The notes beneath the pieces are model-generated. The model was not told the DNA's origin. It made no database searches and was given only the letters and a program-made list of their open reading frames with translations. The position numbers and the translations under genes are program-made. A stretch of DNA of 53,548 nt from Bacteroidales bacterium (GTDB lineage: Bacteria; Bacteroidota; Bacteroidia; Bacteroidales; UBA932), in assembly GCA_024398075.1 (NCBI GenBank), contig JAKSJM010000012.1:1-53548 (forward strand), given 5' to 3'. Every line of letters begins with the position of its first letter. The stretch's first letter is position 1. Positions 26,366-34,350 of this stretch are shown piece after piece.

Positions 26366-27200
26366 GAGACAAGAGTTTGATCGTTTCTTCGACACTGAGC
26401 GCATCCTCGACGCGGAACCCACCGTTCCTTGTGCGACGAAGGCTGCTGAGAAAAGCGCCACTGCCGAGCGCCTCGCCGAGGTCGCGAGCCAGTGCGCGTA
26501 TGTAGGTGCCCTTAGAACAGGTCACCAGGATGTCGGCATTTGCCAGTTTATATCCCGCGAGATCATTGACATGAATATTTCTCTCGCTCTCATAGGCAGG
26601 CGCCTGAAATTCGGGAGTGAAGTCAACCAGCTCGATGGCCGGGATATTTATCATCTGCTTGGAAAGGAGTTCCGAAGCAGAATGGTCGAAGTCCTCACCG
26701 GTGCGTGCCGCCTGCTTGTACGCCTTGCGCGCAAGCTCATAGGCACGTACTCCGTCCACTGACTTCGCGGAGAAAAGTGGAGCGACCTGCTCCTGCTCAC
26801 CCAGAAACGCAGGCAGTGCCTGCCTGATGCTTTCCTCGCTCACGCCGTCCAGAGGGTACTCCCTATCCACTTCCTTCTCCCTATCGTACGATGGCGTAGT
26901 CGCACCGAAGCAGACACCTGCAAGGTACTGCTTCTCATGCTTCTGGAGCTCTTCCGCTAACTTCGTGGCCTTGCCTATGCATACAAGCAGCACGCCTGTA
27001 GCCAATGGGTCCAAGGTCCCAGCATGTCCCACCTTCAGGTTCTTCTTCTCGAAATGCCGGCAAGCCGCCCACTTGACCTTGCGGATCACGTCGGCGGATG
27101 TCCATTTGTATGGTTTGTCTATGGGGATGATGATTCCTTCCGGATAATCATCTATGAGGCGAGAAAGCGAGAGGCCTGCCTTCGCGATCAGCGCACCCAT
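26358..27200 (-). CDS. truB: tRNA pseudouridine-55 synthase TruB
   Basis: Isomerises uridine 55 in the T-loop of tRNAs. It is 280 aa. The catalytic Asp64 is in GHAGTLDPLATGVL. The PIDKPYKWTSADVI and CSKGTYIRALARDLG motifs are family-specific. The N-terminus carries about 20 residues before the core (MGALIAKAGLSLSRLIDDY). Its start overlaps the rpiB stop by one base (TAATG), and its end overlaps the amidase start by 8 bases, so the three form one operon. Confidence 0.95.
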   Translation of the reverse strand: MGALIAKAGLSLSRLIDDYPEGIIIPIDKPYKWTSADVIRKVKWAACRHFEKKNLKVGHAGTLDPLATGVLLVCIGKATKLAEELQKHEKQYLAGVCFGATTPSYDREKEVDREYPLDGVSEESIRQALPAFLGEQEQVAPLFSAKSVDGVRAYELARKAYKQAARTGEDFDHSASELLSKQMINIPAIELVDFTPEFQAPAYESERNIHVNDLAGYKLANADILVTCSKGTYIRALARDLGEALGSGAFLSSLRRTRNGGFRVEDALSVEETIKLLSHE

Positions 27201-27631
27201 TACTTCACAGGAATCTTCGCAATGCGGCGCTCGTGGCGGCCTCCCTCGAACTCGGTGTCAAGCCAAGTGCGGGTGATGTTAACCACCATGCGATAGCTGA
27301 TGAAGCGAGCCGGCATCACGAGTACATTTGCATCATTATGAGCCTTTACGAGGCGACCGATCTCAGTGCCCCATGCGAGACCTGCGCGGATACCCTGATG
27401 ATGGTTCAATGTGATAGCCATGCCATTTCCTGTACCACAGATGGCAATGCCCTTGTCCACATCACCCGTCTCCACAGCATTAGCGAGTGGATGAGCGAAG
27501 TCAGCATAGTCACAGCTGTCTTCTGAGTCAGTTCCGAAATTAACCACTTCATAGCCCTTTCCGAGAAGATAGGAAATGAGCTTAGCCTTATACTCCACAC
27601 CAGCGTGATCAGAGCAGATTCCGATTTTCAT
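27200..27631 (-). CDS. rpiB: Ribose-5-phosphate isomerase B
   Basis: Interconverts ribose 5-phosphate and ribulose 5-phosphate in the pentose phosphate pathway. It is 143 aa, normal for RpiB. Active-site residues are SDHAG near the N-terminus, Cys65 in AICGTGNGM and His98 in KAHND. C-terminal RHERRIAKI matches the phosphate-binding tail of the family. It is the first gene of the rpiB-truB-amidase operon. Confidence 0.95.
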   Translation of the reverse strand: MKIGICSDHAGVEYKAKLISYLLGKGYEVVNFGTDSEDSCDYADFAHPLANAVETGDVDKGIAICGTGNGMAITLNHHQGIRAGLAWGTEIGRLVKAHNDANVLVMPARFISYRMVVNITRTWLDTEFEGGRHERRIAKIPVK

Positions 27632-27646
27632 ATATGATTTTTTGTT

Positions 27647-27654
27647 TATATTTG
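27647..27654 (+). promoter_or_regulatory. -7 box of the GLUG-SGNH gene
   Basis: TATATTTG matches TAnnTTTG and is 34 bases before the ATG at 27689. It lies interleaved with the opposite rpiB promoter. Confidence 0.5.
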
Positions 27655-27662
27655 TATTACCA

Positions 27663-27670
27663 CAAAATTA
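27663..27670 (-). promoter_or_regulatory. Possible -7 box of the rpiB operon
   Basis: The minus strand reads TAATTTTG, matching TAnnTTTG, 31 bases before the rpiB ATG. The -33 region is not convincing. Confidence 0.4.
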
Positions 27671-27688
27671 CTAATAAAATAACACAAA

Positions 27689-30184
27689 ATGAAGAAAAGC
27701 ATTTTCTTTGCTTTGTTGGCTTCAGCGATAGTTGCCATTTCAGGCTGCGAGAAACCATCCGTTCCGCCCACACCAGAACCCAAGCCAGATCCAGATCCCG
27801 TCATTCCGGTGGATCCACCTACTCCACCGGTAGAGACTCTGTTTTCGGGCGGTGAGGGTACAGAGGCAAATCCATATGTCATCAGCAAGGCTGCCGACCT
27901 TCTGAGCATGAGCGAAAAGATCATGAGCAGCAGTACCAGGGACGCATTCATCGACAAATACTATGTCCAGAGTGCTGACATCGACATGTCATCTGAGGGT
28001 AATTTTACCCCTATTGCACAAAATCCAGGCAAGCCTTTCAAGGGAGTATATGACGGAAAGAACCACTCCATAAGTGGGCTGAGCATTAAGACCACCGCCG
28101 AGAGGGCATCCGGTCTGTTTGGATACACCCTGGGGGCCACTGTCAAGAACATTGCCATCCTAAGTGCAGACATCGACTGCAGCTACATCTACTGCGGATG
28201 CATAGTCGGACAGGCAAAGAAAAGCGCCATAGAGAACATCTCTTTCAGCGGAAAGATCAGACAGTACACGAAGGAGATCTCATTGGACGGCGACACAAAT
28301 GTCGGCTATTCAGGAGGTTTCGTGGGTTATGCGCTGGAATCTACCATAAAGGGTTGTACACTGAATGGCACAGCGACCTTTTTCGGAAAGTACTGCGGTG
28401 GCATCGTGGGATATGCTGAAGACTGCGTCATCGAAGACTGCCATGTAGCGAAGGAGATGGCAGTGAATCTCTACTATCACTGGGAAGGAGGCATCGTAGG
28501 CAAGGCCATTGGCCCAAAGACAGCCATCAGCAAATGTAGTTTCGAAGGCAGTCTCAGCTCAGTAGGCTACACCCTCGGAGGTATCGTGGGACAGCTCCAG
28601 GGAGGCAAGGTGAAGGACTGCGTACTCGGCAGCTACGCCACCATCGGTTCTGACAAATATGCCGTCGGAGGCATAGTAGGCCACGCTGCAGCAGTTGACG
28701 AGATCAGCATCGAGAACTGCGCCGTTTATGGCAATATCAAGGGCTGCTACTCAGTCGGAGGCATCGTGGGATTCACAGGTTCCGGAGCATCCGCCATCGG
28801 CGGAAGCGTCACCGGCTCGACAAACTCCACACTCATCAAGGGCTGTGCTGTGATAGGTTCAGAAATCACAGGCACCGGAAACAATGGAGGTTCAAACCTT
28901 TACTCCCTCGTCGGTGGTATATCAGGATGGACAGCCGCAGGAGGCAGCGTCACCATCACCGGATGCTATGCAAACCCATCAGTACTCCAGACCACCAGCG
29001 GTGGAAACAGAGGTGGACTTGGAGGTGTCACCGGATATCAGAACAACACCTCAAGTGTAAGCTACAAGAACATCTACACCACCATCTCAAAATCTAGCAC
29101 ATTCAACTGCAATGATCCAGCAGAATCCAGCAGCAAGTTCTTCCTGGGAGCCATTTACGCAAGAGCCACCCAGCCTTGCACAGTGGCAAACTGCTACTAC
29201 GACGCTGACTACATCACTGGTCCTCAGGAGGGCAAGGCATCCGAGACTGCTTGCCAGGCCCTATCTGTATCGCAAATGACAGATGGTACCCTTCTGGGCT
29301 ATCTCCAGGCATCGGCAGAAGGCGTTAACTGGGTCAAGGGAGCTGACGGCTACCCTACCATCTCCGGACTTCCTGCCGATCCAAATGTAAAGCCGAAGGC
29401 TGCCAAGAGGGTCAGCGTAATCGGCGACTCGATCTCGACCTTCAAGGGATGGATTCCAGGTGGTTACAGCGCGCACTACCCTGCCACAGACGGTTCGCTG
29501 ACCCTCGTAAGCGAGACCTACTGGTACCGCCTCATTTACGACCACATGAAGAACGCACAGTTCGATACTAACATAGCATTCTCTGGATCTACCGTCACAA
29601 ACACCACAGAGCAGAACTACACAAACAGGTATGGTTCAGCAAGCAACGCCTGGTGGCATAACAGCTTCACCGAGCGCTTCGCCGCCTGTGGAGGATGCGG
29701 AAGGCCAGACATCATCCTTATCCATGGAGGCACAAATGACTGGGCACACAATGCAGACCCACTATATCCAGGATCAGAACTCAGCAAGTCGGCCAGCACC
29801 CCTTCAGATGGCGTTCTCGATGCCATCTACAAGGTAGCAGATGCCGCCCAGACCAGAGAAGAGGTCAATGCTCTCCCAGACGGAACATTCTGTGAAGCAT
29901 ACGTGAAGCTTCTCTGCCAGATCAGACAGAGATATCCTAAGTGCAAGGTCGTATGCATAATCGGAGACTACCTGAGCGAGCCTTTCGAGCAGTCCATGCT
30001 CAAGATGGCGGCGCACTACGGAGCGAAAACGGTGGACCTTCTGGCCGTCAATGGTTTCAACGACCAGACCTACATGCCTAAGCATGACTACAATGGTACT
30101 TCAGGATGCCACCCAGGCTCACAGGCGATGGACTACATCGCTACCAAGATCTACAATGAACTAGGTGCTTGGCTCGAGCAGTAA
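27689..30184 (+). CDS. Surface lipoprotein: GLUG-repeat beta-helix fused to SGNH/GDSL hydrolase
   Basis: An 831-aa lipoprotein. Signal peptide with lipobox Cys20 (AISGC) followed by EKP, then a Pro-rich linker (PPTPEPKPDPDP). Residues about 120-460 hold roughly nine repeats of the form GGIVGxxxxxxIxxC, the GLUG pattern expected to fold as a right-handed beta-helix. The C-terminal 260 residues are an SGNH hydrolase: Ser581 in GDSIS, Asn683 in HGGTND and His808 in GCHPG. It is probably an extracellular esterase or deacetylase acting on a polysaccharide, with the helix holding the substrate or a surface. The substrate is unknown. Confidence 0.85.
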   Translation: MKKSIFFALLASAIVAISGCEKPSVPPTPEPKPDPDPVIPVDPPTPPVETLFSGGEGTEANPYVISKAADLLSMSEKIMSSSTRDAFIDKYYVQSADIDMSSEGNFTPIAQNPGKPFKGVYDGKNHSISGLSIKTTAERASGLFGYTLGATVKNIAILSADIDCSYIYCGCIVGQAKKSAIENISFSGKIRQYTKEISLDGDTNVGYSGGFVGYALESTIKGCTLNGTATFFGKYCGGIVGYAEDCVIEDCHVAKEMAVNLYYHWEGGIVGKAIGPKTAISKCSFEGSLSSVGYTLGGIVGQLQGGKVKDCVLGSYATIGSDKYAVGGIVGHAAAVDEISIENCAVYGNIKGCYSVGGIVGFTGSGASAIGGSVTGSTNSTLIKGCAVIGSEITGTGNNGGSNLYSLVGGISGWTAAGGSVTITGCYANPSVLQTTSGGNRGGLGGVTGYQNNTSSVSYKNIYTTISKSSTFNCNDPAESSSKFFLGAIYARATQPCTVANCYYDADYITGPQEGKASETACQALSVSQMTDGTLLGYLQASAEGVNWVKGADGYPTISGLPADPNVKPKAAKRVSVIGDSISTFKGWIPGGYSAHYPATDGSLTLVSETYWYRLIYDHMKNAQFDTNIAFSGSTVTNTTEQNYTNRYGSASNAWWHNSFTERFAACGGCGRPDIILIHGGTNDWAHNADPLYPGSELSKSASTPSDGVLDAIYKVADAAQTREEVNALPDGTFCEAYVKLLCQIRQRYPKCKVVCIIGDYLSEPFEQSMLKMAAHYGAKTVDLLAVNGFNDQTYMPKHDYNGTSGCHPGSQAMDYIATKIYNELGAWLEQ

Positions 30185-30185
30185 A

Positions 30186-30743
30186 CTACTTGACGTTTAC
30201 AGGAACATAATTATACCCAAGGCGCTTCAGCTCGACTGAGGCGCCTATTTGGTACATCACCTTTACGCAGCGAATGAGGATATAGTATGCCTCGACACTC
30301 TGGCTTTCAAAGCCCTCATGGCGTATAAGGCCAAGTGTCTTCTCTGCCAGAGTACTGAAAAGCGCAGCCATCTCCTTGGCCTCCATAGAGTCAAGTGCTT
30401 TGCCAATGATATCGCGCGTGATATGCTCATCCATATCATCATAGCCCTGGGCGCCATAGTAGTCTTGGTACTTGTCAGACTTATGTGACTCCCATCCACA
30501 ATCCCATCGCGATGCCACACCCGCGCCAAGGTATGCCGCCCAAGCGAGGGCGACCACAGGATAGCCATTGAAATTCACGACAGCATCGGAGACACACTCA
30601 CGCGCGTACTCATCCCACTTCTCATCGATGTCCGGAGAGCTTAGCAGCTTTCCATTCAACTTCTCAAACTGAGTGCAGAGCTTGATGAGCTCTGCGCGAA
30701 GTTTCTCCTCAAAACTGTCGTAGATTGCTTTTCTGTCTTCCAT
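30186..30743 (-). CDS. Hypothetical cytoplasmic protein (185 aa)
   Basis: No recognised domain. There is no signal peptide or membrane helix. It is mostly helical in appearance with a charged N-terminus (EDRKAIYDSFEEKLRAEL). A conspicuous aromatic/Gly region has GYPVVALAWAAYLGAGVASRWD, then CGWE. It ends one base from the stop of the convergent GLUG-SGNH gene and starts 15 bases after an apparent TAACTTTG box at 30751. A gene in its own right on length, coding pattern and promoter position. Confidence 0.6.
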   Translation of the reverse strand: MEDRKAIYDSFEEKLRAELIKLCTQFEKLNGKLLSSPDIDEKWDEYARECVSDAVVNFNGYPVVALAWAAYLGAGVASRWDCGWESHKSDKYQDYYGAQGYDDMDEHITRDIIGKALDSMEAKEMAALFSTLAEKTLGLIRHEGFESQSVEAYYILIRCVKVMYQIGASVELKRLGYNYVPVNVK

Positions 30744-30750
30744 AATGCTA

Positions 30751-30758
30751 CAAAGTTA
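30751..30758 (-). promoter_or_regulatory. -7 box of the 185-aa hypothetical gene
   Basis: The minus strand reads TAACTTTG (TAnnTTTG), 7 bases before the ATG at 30743. This leaves almost no leader. Confidence 0.45.
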
Positions 30759-30828
30759 CTCATTTGATTGATGCAAACGAAAAAATGTGTAATTTTATAT
30801 TGCGAATTCAGATATAACGGAAAGTAGT

Positions 30829-31518
30829 ATGCTAGATGCACTTAAAGAAGAGGTTCTCGCAGCGAACCTCGCCCTTGTGAAGCATGGTCTCGTCATCTTC
30901 ACCTGGGGCAATGTGTCTGCTATCGACAAAGAAAGCAAACTGGTCGTCATCAAGCCAAGTGGAGTAAGCTATGACGATATGAAGGCTGATGACATGGTAG
31001 TAGTAGACCTTGACGGCAATGTAGTGGAAGGAAAGCTCAGGCCATCTTCGGATACGCCTACACATCTTGCTCTCTATAAGGCATTTCCCGAAATCGGTGG
31101 CATAGTCCACACTCACTCCACCTACGCCACCGCATGGGCTCAGGCAGGAGTAGACATACCAAATATAGGTACCACACATGCTGACTACTTCCACGACGCC
31201 ATACCTTGCACCTCCGACATGACAGAGGAGCAGGTGAATGGCGAGTATGAAGCAGAGACCGGCACCGCCATAGTGCAGCGTTTCGAAAAGCTAAACTACA
31301 TTCATACCCCTGGCGTACTTGTCAAGAACCATGGTCCATTCTCATGGGGCAAGGACGCCGCAGAGGCAGTACACAACGCTGTAGTCATGGAACAGGTAGC
31401 GAAAATGGCCTTCGTATCACTTACAATCAACCCTTCTCTCACGATGAATCCACTTCTGGTGGAGAAGCATTTCATGCGCAAGCACGGGCCTAACGCTTAC
31501 TACGGGCAGAAGAAGTAA
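30829..31518 (+). CDS. araD: L-ribulose-5-phosphate 4-epimerase
   Basis: Converts L-ribulose 5-phosphate to D-xylulose 5-phosphate, feeding pentoses into central metabolism. It is 229 aa. Class II aldolase-fold metal ligands are H94 and H96 (VHTHSTYA) and H168 (VKNHGPF), with Asp75 in [11 protein letters not shown]. Other conserved parts are TWGNVSAID and [10 protein letters not shown]. The fit with E. coli AraD is close. It is not next to other arabinose genes. Its last 29 bases overlap the end of the convergent MG2-type gene. Confidence 0.9.
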   Translation: MLDALKEEVLAANLALVKHGLVIFTWGNVSAIDKESKLVVIKPSGVSYDDMKADDMVVVDLDGNVVEGKLRPSSDTPTHLALYKAFPEIGGIVHTHSTYATAWAQAGVDIPNIGTTHADYFHDAIPCTSDMTEEQVNGEYEAETGTAIVQRFEKLNYIHTPGVLVKNHGPFSWGKDAAEAVHNAVVMEQVAKMAFVSLTINPSLTMNPLLVEKHFMRKHGPNAYYGQKK

Positions 31519-33178
31519 CTTTTCTCACCACCCTCACAGGCTTGCCATCTTCGGTCAAGCCCTCAACAGTAAGTATGAAGTCACCTTCATACGAAGGTAG
31601 TGTGCACTCAAAACTGAAGGTCTCCCCCGCCTCTACGCTCACAGCAGGATGCCAGTATGCCACCTGACGATAGTCTGGATAGCTTTCATTTTCATGAAGG
31701 TTCTCACCAGTAAAAGACATTGGAAGTGAGGCTCCCTGGAAGGATACGATACGTACATTTGTATCGAAATCCATGGAAGGAAGATTCTTCTTGTAAGTCA
31801 CGAAATCAGCGACACCATGGTATGCTCTGGAGCCGATGAAATAAGTGTACGGATACACGTTGACCGTCTCCACAAGCATAGGATCATAAGACATGATCTT
31901 ATCGTGATCAAAGATAGGCGTACCATCCAGAAGCACAAGTCCTTCACTCTGGGTAAAGGCCACATTTCTGTACTGATCCTCCATCCTGAACTGAATCTCG
32001 GTTCTGCCTTTGCTTGTACGTGCTCTCAGCTCAGGGATGATTTCCACCAGAACCTCTGACATGAGTGGGAATCTGGTATAGTCATCCAGTTTATAAGACT
32101 TTGCTTCCGAACCGAATATCCTGTTTGCCCTGAAAGGCATCAAATCGTAGAGGAAATCACCCTCGAAGTTATTCTCTATCTGGCGATACTGCAAACGCGC
32201 CAGAAGCGCATTCTTCTGAACATTCGAAATGACAAGTTCAGGTATATTACCGACTTGGACATCCTGGAAAGGAGATAGTATCTCCAAATGGCAGTAAGTC
32301 TTCTTTGGAAGCCCCTCTATCTCGCACACAAGATCCTTATCTCCGAAGATGTTGTTTGTATAGAAAGTCGCCGTAGCATCTGAAGCCACAGGTGACGAGT
32401 ATACATCCGCCATATCTCCTGGAGCAGAGATGAAAGCGAACTTACCAGCCAGACTATCTGCCTGTTCTGGGCTTATTCCAGACACCTTCGCCCTGATGAT
32501 CTCGCCATCATACTCTGGGATGAATTCACCGCTGAATGAACTAGATGGCTTGATGGAAGAGAGGAAGGAATCGATATCATGGGACTGTGGAGCCACTATT
32601 CCGTCATCATGCGCGATGCTGATGCAGACAGCGGCGAGAGCTTTTCCATTGTTATGAATCTCTACTGGAAGCACTCTTCCTGTGGCATTTTCAGCCACCT
32701 TAACCTCTAAGGTGCCCTTGTCCGAAACTACTGGGAGTGACTTTGGATCTGACACCTTCACACCATCCTTGACCCTTGTAGTAGAAGTAGGATTGAAAAT
32801 GGATATGGTGGTAGCACATGAAGAGTAATCCACGCCATCTTCATTCAGACTGTTTGCAGTATATGCCACGAGCCTATAATTACCGGTGGGAAGATCCGAC
32901 TTCAACTCCAGGCTTCCAGCTCCTCTACCATGCAGCAGGGCTATCTTGGCTGTCTGAGCAAGTCCATCCATGGAGTGGAGTTCGACATACGCGATGCTGG
33001 ATACCTCAGAAAGTTTTCCAGAAGATGCCGCATCCACGCAGAACGCCGAGCACCACAGCTTGTCACCGGCTAAATAAACTGGGCGATCAGTCTTTACAAA
33101 CACCCTCTCTGACACTCTGTTCTCAGCACGGAGACACATTGATGCGAGCATCAGGATGAATATCATGAACTTTTTCAT
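31490..33178 (-). CDS. Secreted MG2-domain-like protein of a TonB-receptor operon (562 aa)
   Basis: An exported protein with a cleavable signal ([19 protein letters not shown]). Residues about 25-115 resemble an alpha-2-macroglobulin MG2-type beta domain ([17 protein letters not shown], then [12 protein letters not shown]). The rest is beta-rich. A segment near 400-460 resembles a TonB plug remnant ([20 protein letters not shown]) without a barrel. Last gene of an operon with the DUF4249-type lipoprotein (2-base gap) and the receptor. It probably sits in the periplasm or on the surface with the receptor; its role is not known. Confidence 0.65.
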   Translation of the reverse strand: MKKFMIFILMLASMCLRAENRVSERVFVKTDRPVYLAGDKLWCSAFCVDAASSGKLSEVSSIAYVELHSMDGLAQTAKIALLHGRGAGSLELKSDLPTGNYRLVAYTANSLNEDGVDYSSCATTISIFNPTSTTRVKDGVKVSDPKSLPVVSDKGTLEVKVAENATGRVLPVEIHNNGKALAAVCISIAHDDGIVAPQSHDIDSFLSSIKPSSSFSGEFIPEYDGEIIRAKVSGISPEQADSLAGKFAFISAPGDMADVYSSPVASDATATFYTNNIFGDKDLVCEIEGLPKKTYCHLEILSPFQDVQVGNIPELVISNVQKNALLARLQYRQIENNFEGDFLYDLMPFRANRIFGSEAKSYKLDDYTRFPLMSEVLVEIIPELRARTSKGRTEIQFRMEDQYRNVAFTQSEGLVLLDGTPIFDHDKIMSYDPMLVETVNVYPYTYFIGSRAYHGVADFVTYKKNLPSMDFDTNVRIVSFQGASLPMSFTGENLHENESYPDYRQVAYWHPAVSVEAGETFSFECTLPSYEGDFILTVEGLTEDGKPVRVVRKVTSSARSKR

Positions 33179-33180
33179 AT

Positions 33181-34350
33181 CTATATTCCTTTAGTTGGCC
33201 AGCCCTCTGGCTTTGTCCTGGTTCCACCTAAGGCTCTACAGTCCGCGCAGTATGCTGGCGTCCACCAAGCCTGCTTCGTATCCGGGTCGTAATCATACGG
33301 CACCCACCCCTTGTTGTAGTAAGTTGGCCAACTATACTCTCCTATAGTTTGGGATGGATAGACTTGACCCGTCGTTTTATAGAATTTCAGGACTGAGTCT
33401 ATCACATACATGGACTTGGTGGATTTATGAGTAACGGAAACAAAGCCGATTATAAACTCGTCAGGATCACTCGTGCACCTTATGTTACCTCTCATTTCAC
33501 TTGGATTTGGAGAAAACAGGTCGCCTAGAGAATGCGACATCTCATCAATATGCTGCATGTACTCATACGCATCCTGCGAGACAGGCATGACACTTACCTC
33601 CATCTGGTAGCAATTCGACAGTTTGCTGTCTGTGCGGTTCAAACGAGCCAGTTCTACATCCTTGAAGACACTCTGGGTCAATGATTCAGACGTAAGCATC
33701 TGGAATCCTCTTGAATAGGCAGTATTCCAGCATCTATAGTTAGGATTGGCCAAAGGCTGAACGAGTCCGTATCTGTATTTTCCTGGAGATGTGGTCATAT
33801 CTCTTGGGATATACTCAAACTTAGCCTTATAGGGAGCTGTATACTCCCATACCTCCTTGTAGGTTACGCTAAAGAACTTAGAAGGACCATCGGCATGGAA
33901 ATCCACCTTTGCTCTGAATTTTTCCTTCTCAAAATCCAGCTGGTAGTAAAGAGAATCCACATTTACACGAGTATCCGAATGTCCCCATTCAGAGATGTAC
34001 TCCTTATGCTTATATATAAAATGAAGCCTATAATCAGCACTGAGCGAAGCAGATTTCATATCCACCTTGCTGATGCCTTGATCGCTCATTAAAACACCCT
34101 TGAAAGTACTTCCATCAGAACCCTCAACCCATAAATCGGACAACTCAGTGACCCTATTGTCAAACTCAGGCTCCCCTTCTTCCACATACAATGGTTCAAG
34201 CTTGGAAACCCTGATCTCAAACTCATCTCCGACTATGATATCACCAAATACCACAAGCCTGTCGACAGATGAAGACACATCTACCGAGAATGGATATACA
34301 CATGATACTGCAAGCAGGGCAGCGCACACAAATAGTATAATCTTCTTCAT
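33181..34350 (-). CDS. DUF4249-type lipoprotein
   Basis: A 389-aa lipoprotein with lipobox Cys17 (LLAVSC). The N-terminal Ig-like part (RLVVFGDIIVGDEFEIRVSK) and the downstream YRLHFIYKHKEYIS, DSLYYQL and SVTHKSTKSMYVI stretches match the plan of DUF4249 proteins, which in Bacteroidota are commonly encoded next to TonB-dependent receptors. The C-terminus has a CADCRALGGT motif, a Cys-pair ending often seen in that family. Its start overlaps the receptor stop by one base (TAATG). The function is unknown, but by position it is a partner of the receptor, much as SusD is of SusC. Confidence 0.75.
   Translation of the reverse strand: MKKIILFVCAALLAVSCVYPFSVDVSSSVDRLVVFGDIIVGDEFEIRVSKLEPLYVEEGEPEFDNRVTELSDLWVEGSDGSTFKGVLMSDQGISKVDMKSASLSADYRLHFIYKHKEYISEWGHSDTRVNVDSLYYQLDFEKEKFRAKVDFHADGPSKFFSVTYKEVWEYTAPYKAKFEYIPRDMTTSPGKYRYGLVQPLANPNYRCWNTAYSRGFQMLTSESLTQSVFKDVELARLNRTDSKLSNCYQMEVSVMPVSQDAYEYMQHIDEMSHSLGDLFSPNPSEMRGNIRCTSDPDEFIIGFVSVTHKSTKSMYVIDSVLKFYKTTGQVYPSQTIGEYSWPTYYNKGWVPYDYDPDTKQAWWTPAYCADCRALGGTRTKPEGWPTKGI

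Noticed and set aside
27689-30184. GLUG repeat region as a DNA tandem repeat or recombination hot spot
   Set aside because: The units vary in length and in nucleotide sequence; the periodicity is at the protein level only.
30829-31518. Arabinose-utilisation operon
   Set aside because: araD is present alone; no araA, araB, transporter or AraR-type regulator lies beside it.
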